Assembly: GCA_900541555.1 (NCBI GenBank)
Contig: UQKE01000031.1
Span: 1-27,752, forward strand
Direction of reading: 5' to 3'
DNA: 27,752 nt
Source: an uncultured Porphyromonadaceae bacterium
GTDB taxonomy: Bacteria; Bacteroidota; Bacteroidia; Bacteroidales; Muribaculaceae
Numbering within the stretch: the first letter of the stretch is position 1; every line of letters starts with the position of its first letter. A program made the position numbers and the translations under genes. Positions 1 through 6,962 of this stretch are shown one piece after another. The notes under the pieces are model-generated. The model had not been told where the DNA came from, did no database searches, and saw only the letters and a list, made by a program, of their open reading frames with translations.

Positions 1-833
1 GCGGGATGGACTTCTACGACTTCGAGGCGCGCAGGCTCGACTTCGCCCTCGGCCGCTTCACCTCTCCCGACCCCCTCTGCGAGCAGACGCCCGAAGTCTC
101 CCCCTACGCCTACTGCGCCGCCGACCCCGTCAACTTCATCGACCCAACGGGAGAAAGCACAGTTGTCGTTGACATAGGGAATGGGCGTTATCAAGTTATA
201 GGTGGAAATATCAATGACAATGATTATAATATTTATTTAAGTATAAATGGCAAAACTACAACCCAAAGCATTGGCAAAACAACATCGATCACATCATTTT
301 ACGGGAGCGAGTCAAAACAATGGCAAGGAATAATTGACATTTCAGACAATAGCGGAATCTCATTTTTGAACAATTTGATGAACGACTCGCCTCTGTTGCT
401 ATATTATATGATAAATGCCACCGATAGTAGTCAATATGACTTTAAATTTTCCAATGGAGAAAAAAGTCAAACAAAAAAATTGGATCATTACAGAGGCATG
501 TCCATTTATTTAAATGGAGAAAAATACTATACGTCGGCACGCGATATCGGCAATATCGGAGCCGGATATATTGCGGGGAAAAATGGCATTGGCTGGGGCA
601 TGGCTCGCATTGCATTTGACATTTACCAAAGTGGCAATTTGTTTGCACCTGAAAAAGAAGGAATTTCAACTCAAAATGCAGAAAAATTAGGTTGGAATAT
701 AGGATACAAAGAATCTCCTTCTTATCAATTTGAAACATCATGGAAAGAAACCATCAGCGTGTGGAAAGAGTGCATCAACACATTAAAGGAGACGTATTCC
801 GAAATTATAGATGTATATAAATCAATATTCTAA
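1..833 (+). CDS. Rhs-repeat protein, C-terminal end with variable toxin tip (5' truncated by window)
   Basis: The reading frame is open from the window edge (codons in phase with position 3), so the ATG at 6 is internal and most of the protein lies upstream. The first ~50 residues are the canonical Rhs core end: FALGRFTSPDP, then YAYCAADPVNFIDPTGE. Rhs proteins form a shell that encloses a C-terminal toxin, which is released after the DPxGE-type boundary. Beyond that point (about position 165) the DNA changes from GC-rich to AT-rich and the protein becomes an unrelated ~225-residue tip, as expected from tip exchange. The tip contains RDIGNIGAGYIAGKNG (R179 onward, counting from the ATG at 6), then a Gly/Ala-rich helix and a GWNIGY motif. 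This recalls the type-44 polymorphic toxin domain (Ntox44), but I recognise it only by motif, so the toxic activity is unassigned. The next gene starts 2 bases after the stop codon. Confidence 0.85.
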   Translation, partial: GMDFYDFEARRLDFALGRFTSPDPLCEQTPEVSPYAYCAADPVNFIDPTGESTVVVDIGNGRYQVIGGNINDNDYNIYLSINGKTTTQSIGKTTSITSFYGSESKQWQGIIDISDNSGISFLNNLMNDSPLLLYYMINATDSSQYDFKFSNGEKSQTKKLDHYRGMSIYLNGEKYYTSARDIGNIGAGYIAGKNGIGWGMARIAFDIYQSGNLFAPEKEGISTQNAEKLGWNIGYKESPSYQFETSWKETISVWKECINTLKETYSEIIDVYKSIF

Positions 834-835
834 TT

Positions 836-1510
836 ATGAAAAGCAAATATGCCATATCAATCCTTTTACTGTTGATATCAGCAAGCTGCACTTGGTTTTT
901 CTTTGACAAAAAGACATACAAGCTGCCACACAGCGACATCTACATGTCAAGCGTGTTTTACAAGCGGCCAAGACTGATTTACTTGTATTTCAGCCGAACA
1001 AAAGATTTTGACGTAAATGCAACGGACCATGTGGTCATCGACGACGCGCAATCTAATTGCAATATTTGTTTTGGAATAGACAAGGATACTATTTTCATCA
1101 TTGAAACTTACACTCCTTCTTTGTTTAACCCCGATGATGTATATAATTCCGCCGACACGGGTAAAATAAATGCACGCAATATGCATATTGTGCTCAACGC
1201 GCTCAACAAATTCAAAGATTGCCCCCTTTTTTATAAACGCTATTATCCAATCAAAAAAATACGTTCGCATAAATTCAAATTCAAGATTGTTCAAACTTAC
1301 GAAGGGTTCGATTCGCTGACAGAAAGGAATACAATCAAGTCGTTGACTGATTCTGTTTTTTGTCAAAAAGAAATGGAATTGTTTAGATTTTATAGGATGA
1401 CAGATGCCTTCTCAAGGAAATATTATGTATTTTCCTACTTCGGAAAATGGGAAGATGACAGTTTAAGTTTTGGCTACGACTATCAAAGGCTGATAGACCC
1501 AATTGAATAA
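836..1510 (+). CDS. Predicted lipoprotein directly downstream of Rhs toxin; candidate immunity protein
   Basis: This 224-residue protein begins with a lipoprotein signal: a short basic start, a Leu/Ile-rich core and a lipobox ISASC around residues 14-18. It should therefore be lipid-anchored in the envelope. The rest is a soluble, Lys/Tyr/Phe-rich domain that I do not recognise. The ATG lies 2 bases after the Rhs stop, so the two are almost certainly cotranscribed and probably translationally coupled. That is the standard position of an immunity gene in a polymorphic toxin locus. Base composition is AT-rich like the toxin tip and unlike the housekeeping genes further on. The immunity role is inferred from position only. 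Confidence 0.75.
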   Translation: MKSKYAISILLLLISASCTWFFFDKKTYKLPHSDIYMSSVFYKRPRLIYLYFSRTKDFDVNATDHVVIDDAQSNCNICFGIDKDTIFIIETYTPSLFNPDDVYNSADTGKINARNMHIVLNALNKFKDCPLFYKRYYPIKKIRSHKFKFKIVQTYEGFDSLTERNTIKSLTDSVFCQKEMELFRFYRMTDAFSRKYYVFSYFGKWEDDSLSFGYDYQRLIDPIE

Positions 1511-1526
1511 CTTTGAAATTAAAAAA

Positions 1527-2063
1527 ATGAAATCATTGAAGTTTTTTATCATACTACTTGTTATGCTTGCCGCAACCACCTGCGCAACCGCTGCGGAAAT
1601 GGTAGGATCTCCCAATGACGGCAGCTTCAAGGGCGTTCTTGTGGATTCATTCGATATGCCATTCGGTTTATTTACAACCGGTTGCTTGATCGACAGGTAT
1701 CCGTATGACCTGAAACAAGCGCCCATGTTTTTCAGACAAGAAAAGCTGCCGAACAACATTTCCCAAATCAATGTTGTAATAGTAGGAGCCACAGACAAAA
1801 AAATATATTTGGATCATTACCTCCAAATACACATTTGGATAAAATACAAAAACAATAAAAAAGAACGCCTTTACTCTGGCCCATTTTATCTTACTCAAGC
1901 AAAATTATTCAAGCCATCGATGCCAAATGGATTCAAAGGTGAAATTTTAAAAAAAAGAATTACAATATATAAAGAATTTGACAGCCATAGACAAGAAAGT
2001 GAAAACATTAGGAAATTATTGGAAACAGCGGCTGAAAGGACGAAAAGACCGTTTGGGACTTGA
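1527..2063 (+). CDS. Exported protein of unknown function, FGLFT family (copy 1)
   Basis: I chose the ATG at 1527 (178 residues) over an in-frame TTG at 1503, because MKSLKFFIILLVMLAA from 1527 is a clean signal peptide and 1503 lies inside the upstream gene. The signal could end at a weak lipobox (ATTC) or by signal peptidase I after ATAA. The mature part carries FGLFTTGCLIDRY near residue 45 and a following PNNIS..INVV stretch. Both align with FGLFTKGGLFDKY and PDDIKCVRI in the protein at 3412-4110, so the two are diverged paralogues. The C-terminus is basic and helical. No known domain was recognised. It may be a second immunity protein or a remnant from an earlier toxin tip. Confidence 0.7.
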   Translation: MKSLKFFIILLVMLAATTCATAAEMVGSPNDGSFKGVLVDSFDMPFGLFTTGCLIDRYPYDLKQAPMFFRQEKLPNNISQINVVIVGATDKKIYLDHYLQIHIWIKYKNNKKERLYSGPFYLTQAKLFKPSMPNGFKGEILKKRITIYKEFDSHRQESENIRKLLETAAERTKRPFGT

Positions 2064-2085
2064 AATATATGATGTACATATCATG

Positions 2086-2103
2086 TATGTTGTCTACAAC
2101 ATA
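2086..2103 (+). repeat. Perfect 8-bp inverted repeat (stem-loop) between exported-protein genes
   Basis: TATGTTGT and ACAACATA are separated by a 2-base CT loop, 23 bases after the preceding stop codon. A weaker ATGAT/ATCAT repeat lies immediately before it. No T-tract follows, so it is not a standard intrinsic terminator. It could stabilise the 3' end of the mRNA or be a protein-binding palindrome. Confidence 0.4.
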
Positions 2104-2174
2104 AACCGTACAGGAATTTTCAAGTTGTAATATGAACCTCGTCCATAAAATAATCAATCTTAACCACAAAAGCA

Positions 2175-2864
2175 ATGAAAACCCTGCCAACCGTAATGAT
2201 CATTTTGTTTGTTGCCATCTCATTCGCATGCACGCAACAAAAGCAGAGCGCGCCTCTGCAACAAACCCGCCATTCCCGGCAAGAAAAGCGGCAACCTGCT
2301 GCCGCCGATACTGCCCTCGCTGCCGACAGTTCGGCCGCAGCCAAAGACTACATCTATTGCCTGCCGGATTCTTTCTATTGCGAATTTGACGAACAAGTGT
2401 CTTTATACAAAAAAAGATGGCGTTCCTTGCCGGAAGAAGAAATAGAGCGAATAAGGCTGAAAGACTCCCTTGCCATTGAATACATCATCTACAATACGGA
2501 CACCGCATCCACAGCAAAATGGACAGATCTCGACTATGAAAACATCATTTTCCACATGAAACTCCCTTTTGGATTTGACGAATGCTTCGAGGAAACATTT
2601 GCTTGGATATTGTACAACCATTTGGGCGACAACTACGTGCAATGGAATGAATTCTTAGGCGAGTTGTCCAAACTTCCGGAAGCGGAAAGGGCTTACAGTG
2701 TCAACCAAGTTTGCTCGTCGGTCAAATCGGAATATATCTATTTCCACTATGAAGAGCCCGGTAAACAAAGATACCCGACTCCGGAAGAATTTAAAAAAGA
2801 GATGAGCATCGTTTACAAATTGACGGGCATGAGATATTATTATCAGAACTACGGACTATATTAG
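2175..2864 (+). CDS. Predicted lipoprotein of unknown function
   Basis: This 229-residue protein has a clear lipoprotein signal: MKTLPTVMIILFVAI followed by lipobox SFAC, with Cys at residue 19. A low-complexity Gln/Ala-rich linker (about residues 20-57) leads to a folded, acidic, aromatic-rich domain with no recognised family. The first ATG is used because it starts the signal peptide directly. It stands alone, with 111 bases before it and about 100 after. Position in the run of envelope genes after the Rhs toxin makes an accessory or immunity role possible, but nothing in the sequence proves it. Confidence 0.7.
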   Translation: MKTLPTVMIILFVAISFACTQQKQSAPLQQTRHSRQEKRQPAAADTALAADSSAAAKDYIYCLPDSFYCEFDEQVSLYKKRWRSLPEEEIERIRLKDSLAIEYIIYNTDTASTAKWTDLDYENIIFHMKLPFGFDECFEETFAWILYNHLGDNYVQWNEFLGELSKLPEAERAYSVNQVCSSVKSEYIYFHYEEPGKQRYPTPEEFKKEMSIVYKLTGMRYYYQNYGLY

Positions 2865-2900
2865 ATTGGACGATTTCTCAATCCAAAGAATTAATTCGAA

Positions 2901-2908
2901 AAGGAGGA
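2901..2908 (+). promoter_or_regulatory. Shine-Dalgarno-like AAGGAGGA before a 19-codon leader ORF
   Basis: A near-perfect Shine-Dalgarno core lies just before an ATG at 2911, with only 3 bases between GGAGG and the ATG, which is shorter than the usual 5-9. Bacteroidota rarely use such sites because their anti-SD is generally occluded, so its presence is unusual. It precedes the small ORF at 2911-2970. Confidence 0.45.
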
Positions 2909-2910
2909 AC

Positions 2911-2970
2911 ATGAATAGCAACATGCGCCAAAACAGATTTTCAAAAATCATTCACAATCTCATAAAATGA
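2911..2970 (+). CDS. Possible 19-residue leader peptide overlapping the next gene
   Basis: This ORF runs from ATG at 2911 to TGA at 2968-2970 and encodes MNSNMRQNRFSKIIHNLIK. Its stop overlaps the start of the membrane-protein gene in an ATGA arrangement (ATG at 2967). Translation of the small ORF could therefore deliver ribosomes to the next start. Evidence for expression is only the strong SD-like site and the exact overlap. It could be chance. Confidence 0.35.
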   Translation: MNSNMRQNRFSKIIHNLIK

Positions 2971-3410
2971 AACGGAAACATGGCATAGCAATCGCAATGA
3001 CAATGCTTTATTTGCTCACATTTTTGTGGGGATTCAATTTGCCTGTCACGGTACGGCAAAAATTAGGCATCCTTTTGCTTTTGCCATTCGGCATTGCCGC
3101 GGCTGCAACAATAGTTTTCGATTGGAGCGTCGGGCGGCGACACTTCGGTATTAAAAAGGTAATACAAGCCGAAATTCTGCCGGTTGCGGCATTGTCTGTG
3201 TCGTGGGCGATCTGCTTGTGGGGCAGTCGTGAAACATTGTCGGCCGTCGAAGACTCATTTTTCTGGCAAATTCTTTCCACATGCCAAACATACTCTTTGG
3301 AAGCTATCTTTTGGTTGATGGTTTACTCTCCTGCCATATTGATATGCATCGGCATTATCGGATGGATAATAATTTATAAGCGGAACAAATTACCCAAAAA
3401 GCCCAATTGA
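2967..3410 (+). CDS. Small multi-pass inner-membrane protein of unknown function
   Basis: This 147-residue protein has about four hydrophobic segments, roughly at residues 8-25, 32-51, 68-86 and 110-136. A conserved-looking Arg/Lys loop (GRRHFGIKK) lies between the second and third, and the C-terminal tail is basic (YKRNKLPKKPN). No family was recognised. Its start overlaps a putative leader ORF (ATGA), and its stop is 1 base before the next ATG, so it is in an operon with the lipoprotein at 3412. In toxin loci, small polytopic proteins can be immunity proteins against envelope-acting toxins, but that is inference from position here. Confidence 0.65.
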   Translation: MKRKHGIAIAMTMLYLLTFLWGFNLPVTVRQKLGILLLLPFGIAAAATIVFDWSVGRRHFGIKKVIQAEILPVAALSVSWAICLWGSRETLSAVEDSFFWQILSTCQTYSLEAIFWLMVYSPAILICIGIIGWIIIYKRNKLPKKPN

Positions 3411-3411
3411 C

Positions 3412-4110
3412 ATGAAAACAAGCGCATTCATCATCACGACAGCAATGATTTTGGCGGCATTTTCGTGCACCAATCGTGCCAATGAAAACGAAAATGCTCC
3501 TGCCGTTGAAAGCAACGATGCGGAATGGGTGACGACGGCAGAGGGCAACAAGATGTGCGTGGTGGACATGGATGAAACGTTCGGGTTGTTTACAAAAGGG
3601 GGATTGTTCGACAAATATTATTTGGAGGATTCAATTCCTTTCCCGAGATTCATCGTCCGCAGCAATTTTGAATTGCCCGATGATATAAAATGCGTTCGCA
3701 TTACATTTAATTGCTACTTTTCTTGGACCGAAAACATGGATACATTTACGATGGTAATGACACCTCGCTTTGCCACAACGTTTTATTACAAGGATGGAAC
3801 GAATGAATCTCGACCTAAATTAGGTTACTTAGATTATTATAATTACCTGTTTACAAAGGACGATAAATTCAAAATAAAATTCAAAGTAGCCGAGAAAGTT
3901 GAACAATACGCGGAAAAACTGATTCGGGTAGATAAAAAATCAAAAGAAGTTGGAGAATATTACAAATTTTTGCTTCGAAAGACATACTCAGAAAGTCGGA
4001 TTCCCACCCACATGGGGAATTGTCCGGTTGCTTGTTACATATATAATCCGGACATAATTCGAGATCGGAAAATGTCGTTGGAATACCAATACCCCGAACT
4101 CCGATTCTGA
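3412..4110 (+). CDS. Predicted lipoprotein, FGLFT family (copy 2)
   Basis: This 232-residue protein has a lipoprotein signal ending in lipobox AFSC (Cys 19) and then an acidic, Asn/Glu-rich linker. The segment FGLFTKGGLFDKY, about residues 63-75, and the following PDDIKCVRI match the exported protein at 1527-2063 in order and spacing, so the two are paralogues. A Tyr-rich region (LGYLDYYNYLF) and a Lys-rich region follow. Its function is unknown. It is 1 base downstream of the membrane protein and converges with the M6 gene, separated by a 62-base gap with no clear terminator. Confidence 0.72.
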   Translation: MKTSAFIITTAMILAAFSCTNRANENENAPAVESNDAEWVTTAEGNKMCVVDMDETFGLFTKGGLFDKYYLEDSIPFPRFIVRSNFELPDDIKCVRITFNCYFSWTENMDTFTMVMTPRFATTFYYKDGTNESRPKLGYLDYYNYLFTKDDKFKIKFKVAEKVEQYAEKLIRVDKKSKEVGEYYKFLLRKTYSESRIPTHMGNCPVACYIYNPDIIRDRKMSLEYQYPELRF

Positions 4111-4172
4111 TTCTGTCGCGGAGCACGACGGCGAATGTTGCGGGATGCCGGCAGTTTCGAGATTGTGCAGGT

Positions 4173-5651
4173 TTATCGGACGATGATTTTTGCCGTGGTT
4201 TCGTCGACGCGAACAACGTAGAAACCGTGAGGCACTTTGATTTCGGCATCGGTTCCACGGTAGATCATTGCGCCGGAAAGTGAAAAAATTGCAATTGAGT
4301 CGAAATGCCCGTCAACCTTGATTGCGCCTGTGCCGCCGACAATGGTCGGCGCATCGAAGGGCACGGCATTTGCGCCGGAATGTCCGTTGCTGTCGGAAAT
4401 GACGAAGCTAACCGTTCCGGTGTCGCTGTCGCGATGGATGTTGCGAATTGAGAAAGAGTCGAATTCTATTTTTGTTTGTCGTTTTGTGCCCGGCAGAATC
4501 GGGAAATAGCCGGAATCATCCTCCTCGCATATATATGCCACTCCGTGCGGGCTTGAGTAGTTCACCATATTGGTTTCCCATTTTTGCTCGTCGTAGATGA
4601 TTTTTGTGATGAGAAGACCTTCGTCGCCGTCGCGGTCGTAGAAAGGAGCTGCGCTGTCGTTTAGAAATTTGTCCCAGCCTTGTCCTGATTTGTTTTCGAG
4701 CAAATAGAAGATCTTGGGATAGGGATCGGACGCATCCATGTTGTGAGCAACGCTACCGGAGGTGAAAAGCAATGCCGTTCCCTCATCGATGGAGGGAAGC
4801 GATGCGGTGCATCCTTCTTTTGGCGGGTTGATTTGTTGCGGGCGCAGCCATCCCATCAGCATTCGCTCGTAGGCGGAGAGCGATGCCGGAGTGCGGTTGA
4901 AGTTGAGGCGAAAGCCGGAGTCCATCAAGTCGTAGATGCCGGGCGTGTGGCGCGTGTTGTAGCGGCTTGTGCTGTAAAGGTAGGGAAGCCCGATGGCGTG
5001 GGCAAAGTTTTGCACGAACTGTCCGATTCCGGCAAAACTGCTTCCGATTTCCCTTTTGAACGCTTCGCAGGAAGCATTGCAGCAGGTGTATTCCCCGATG
5101 GATATGCCGTTGGCAATTGCGGCGCTTGTTGTCGCATGTGCAGGGCGGACAGCGTCGGGCGTACCGTCGGCGGATTCACCTTCGCCTGCATAAATCACGT
5201 GCACGCAATCGATCGTGCCGTCGAAGTCGTGGTCGTATTTGCTCAAATCGATGCCGTCGGCAGCAGCAAGGCGGCATGCTTCCACAATCATCTCGTCAGC
5301 ACGGCGGTCGTTGCCGGAGATGTCGTTTTCTCCGTAGTATGTGCTGTTTTCCGGCAGCGTATAGATGCCAAACACGTCGAATACAGGTCGATATGCGCCA
5401 TGCGACGAATTGTCGAAATAGTCGGCGACGCTTCCGGTGGAACATTCGCCATCGTATTTTTCTGCATTGAGCGCGTTGCTAAAAGTTTCGGCGCTGAATT
5501 GCATTCGCGAGTCGGGGAAATCGACAAGTATCACCAACTCATGCTGCATTTCTCTCGCGGATTGGAATTGCAAGCCGTCGGCAGCCGCGGAGTTGCAAAG
5601 ACATAAGGCCGCCGAAAATAGCGCGGCATGGATTTTCGAATGGGCAAACAT
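4173..5651 (-). CDS. M6-type metalloprotease homologue with degenerate zinc site and sorting-type C-terminus
   Basis: The start at 5651 (492 residues) is preferred: MFAHSKIHAALFSAALCLC is a signal peptide, and extension to 5726 would run through the mdh terminator. The fold markers of M6 (immune inhibitor A-like) secreted proteases are present: LVDFPDSRMQF near residue 43, SVADYFDNSSHGAYRP near 74-89, YDHDFDGTIDCVHVIYAG near 139-155, then GLPYLYST and YDLMDSG. The zinc-binding and catalytic HExxH, expected just before GLPxLY, reads QNFAH (residues 214-218). The first His and the catalytic Glu are gone and only the second His remains, so it is probably inactive as a protease. The last ~75 residues (IAIFSLSGAMIYRG, VPHGFYVVRV, KIIVR) resemble a type IX secretion A-type sorting domain, suggesting export to the cell surface. 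Confidence 0.82.
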   Translation of the reverse strand: MFAHSKIHAALFSAALCLCNSAAADGLQFQSAREMQHELVILVDFPDSRMQFSAETFSNALNAEKYDGECSTGSVADYFDNSSHGAYRPVFDVFGIYTLPENSTYYGENDISGNDRRADEMIVEACRLAAADGIDLSKYDHDFDGTIDCVHVIYAGEGESADGTPDAVRPAHATTSAAIANGISIGEYTCCNASCEAFKREIGSSFAGIGQFVQNFAHAIGLPYLYSTSRYNTRHTPGIYDLMDSGFRLNFNRTPASLSAYERMLMGWLRPQQINPPKEGCTASLPSIDEGTALLFTSGSVAHNMDASDPYPKIFYLLENKSGQGWDKFLNDSAAPFYDRDGDEGLLITKIIYDEQKWETNMVNYSSPHGVAYICEEDDSGYFPILPGTKRQTKIEFDSFSIRNIHRDSDTGTVSFVISDSNGHSGANAVPFDAPTIVGGTGAIKVDGHFDSIAIFSLSGAMIYRGTDAEIKVPHGFYVVRVDETTAKIIVR

Positions 5652-5672
5652 GTGATGGGTGTTTAATAGTTG

Positions 5673-5714
5673 AAAAAGGCTGTGTCGGAATTTTGTTGTT
5701 TCGACACAGCCTTT
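5673..5714 (-). terminator. Intrinsic terminator downstream of mdh
   Basis: On the minus strand, AAAGGCTGTGTCG (5714-5702) pairs fully with CGACACAGCCTTT (5687-5675) around a ~14-base loop and runs into a T-tract (5677-5673). It lies between the mdh stop (5834) and the M6 start (5651), so it should end mdh transcription. Confidence 0.85.
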
Positions 5715-5833
5715 GTCGTAAGGCAAGCAATACCGAACGCTATTTTCCGGTTCCTGCGTTGGCCTCGTCGGTCATTGCTTGGAGAGAACCAAAAGCAATC
5801 CAACAAGGCTGTGGCAGATGCTGCTTTATGCCA

Positions 5834-6838
5834 TTATTCGTCGATATTCGGGTTGAGCGAATGCCATTCGGAGATCGGAGGAAGCACGCCCATGCCAATC
5901 ACTTCGTCGCGAAGCGCGCACAAGTGCTTGTAGCTTTCGCGCAAAGCTGCCATTTCTTCCGGTGTGCCGACGATTTCTTCATAAGCGCAACCTTTGGATG
6001 TGATAGTTGCTTCCACTGCCATCATCACGTGGTCGAATCCTTTGAAAGAAACGTAGCGACCTGCCGGCCAGCGGAATGCTTCGCCGCCCATTGCTGCACG
6101 GATCATTTCTACCGACACGTAAGCCGGGCTTTGGAACGAAGAACGGCCGCGCAAGTTGATGATGTTGGCTCCGCCTTTGATCACCTTTTGTTGGATTTCA
6201 GCCCATTTGTCGGCCGGAAGTTTGTCTGTGCCGATGAGGTCGAGCAGCGGAGTGCCGTCGACTTTCGCCGTCGAAGCGAATACTGCCATTTGCTCGCCGT
6301 GTCCGCCATAGGTGCGGCAACCTGTAACAGCGCTTTGGGGAACGTTGAAGAATTTGGCGAGTTCGCTTTGCAAACGCGTGCTGTCGAGAGCAGCAAGCGT
6401 AGTCACTTGCGAAGGTTTCAATCCGGAGTGGAGCAATGTGATCAAGCCGGTGATGTCGGCAGGGTTGAAGATGACAACGACGTGTTTCACGTCGGGGCAG
6501 TATGCTTTCAAGTTTTTGCCCAATTCTTCAGCGATGGCTGCGTTGCCTTTGAGCAAGTCTTCGCGAGTCATGCCGGCTTTGCGGGCAGCGCCTCCGGAAG
6601 AGATGACGTATTTTGCTCCTGTCAGAGCTTCTTTGATGTCGGTGGTAAAGGTGACGTTGCAACCTTCAAAACCGCAATGGCGCATTTCTTCGGCCACGCC
6701 TTCCAAGCCCGGTCCGTAAGGATCGTAGAGGCAAAGGTTGGGGGTGAGGCCCATCATGAGAACAGTTTGCGCCATGTTTGAACCAATCATGCCGGCAGCG
6801 CCGACGATTGTCAATTTTTCTTCAGTAAGAAACTTCAT
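5834..6838 (-). CDS. mdh: Malate dehydrogenase
   Basis: This 334-residue NAD-dependent dehydrogenase interconverts malate and oxaloacetate in the cytoplasm. In Bacteroidales it feeds the reductive branch that makes fumarate and succinate. The N-terminal Rossmann glycine motif is VGAAGMIGSNMAQ (12-24) and the acidic end of strand 2 is LYDPYG. The mobile substrate loop is GGAARKAGMTR (82-92), with substrate arginines R86 and R92. The LDSTR motif gives D152 and R155, and the catalytic His is in GGHGEQM (H180). The ATG at 6838 is chosen over one at 6907 because it starts directly before the Rossmann strand and because a promoter element overlaps the longer version. It has its own promoter and terminator, so it is probably monocistronic. 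LDH-family members can differ in substrate, but the Arg loop favours malate. Confidence 0.92.
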   Translation of the reverse strand: MKFLTEEKLTIVGAAGMIGSNMAQTVLMMGLTPNLCLYDPYGPGLEGVAEEMRHCGFEGCNVTFTTDIKEALTGAKYVISSGGAARKAGMTREDLLKGNAAIAEELGKNLKAYCPDVKHVVVIFNPADITGLITLLHSGLKPSQVTTLAALDSTRLQSELAKFFNVPQSAVTGCRTYGGHGEQMAVFASTAKVDGTPLLDLIGTDKLPADKWAEIQQKVIKGGANIINLRGRSSFQSPAYVSVEMIRAAMGGEAFRWPAGRYVSFKGFDHVMMAVEATITSKGCAYEEIVGTPEEMAALRESYKHLCALRDEVIGMGVLPPISEWHSLNPNIDE

Positions 6839-6904
6839 AATGTTGAGTTTTAGATGTTTATAAGTTAGATGATTTGTATCTTTTTGTTTTGTGTTCTGTT
6901 TCTG

Positions 6905-6912
6905 CAAAGATA
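6905..6912 (-). promoter_or_regulatory. Promoter -7 element of mdh (TATCTTTG)
   Basis: TATCTTTG on the minus strand matches the Bacteroidota consensus TAnnTTTG exactly. It is about 67 bases upstream of the mdh ATG. A T-run about 13-18 bases further upstream may be the -33 element. Confidence 0.6.
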
Positions 6913-6962
6913 AGGCAGATCTGTTAAAAACGGATGCTTTTTGTGTTAAAATAAGTGGATTC

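Noticed and set aside
5693..6781. A 362-codon plus-strand frame opposite mdh
   Set aside because: Composition is biased to Cys/His/Phe/Val and the minus strand encodes a complete malate dehydrogenase.
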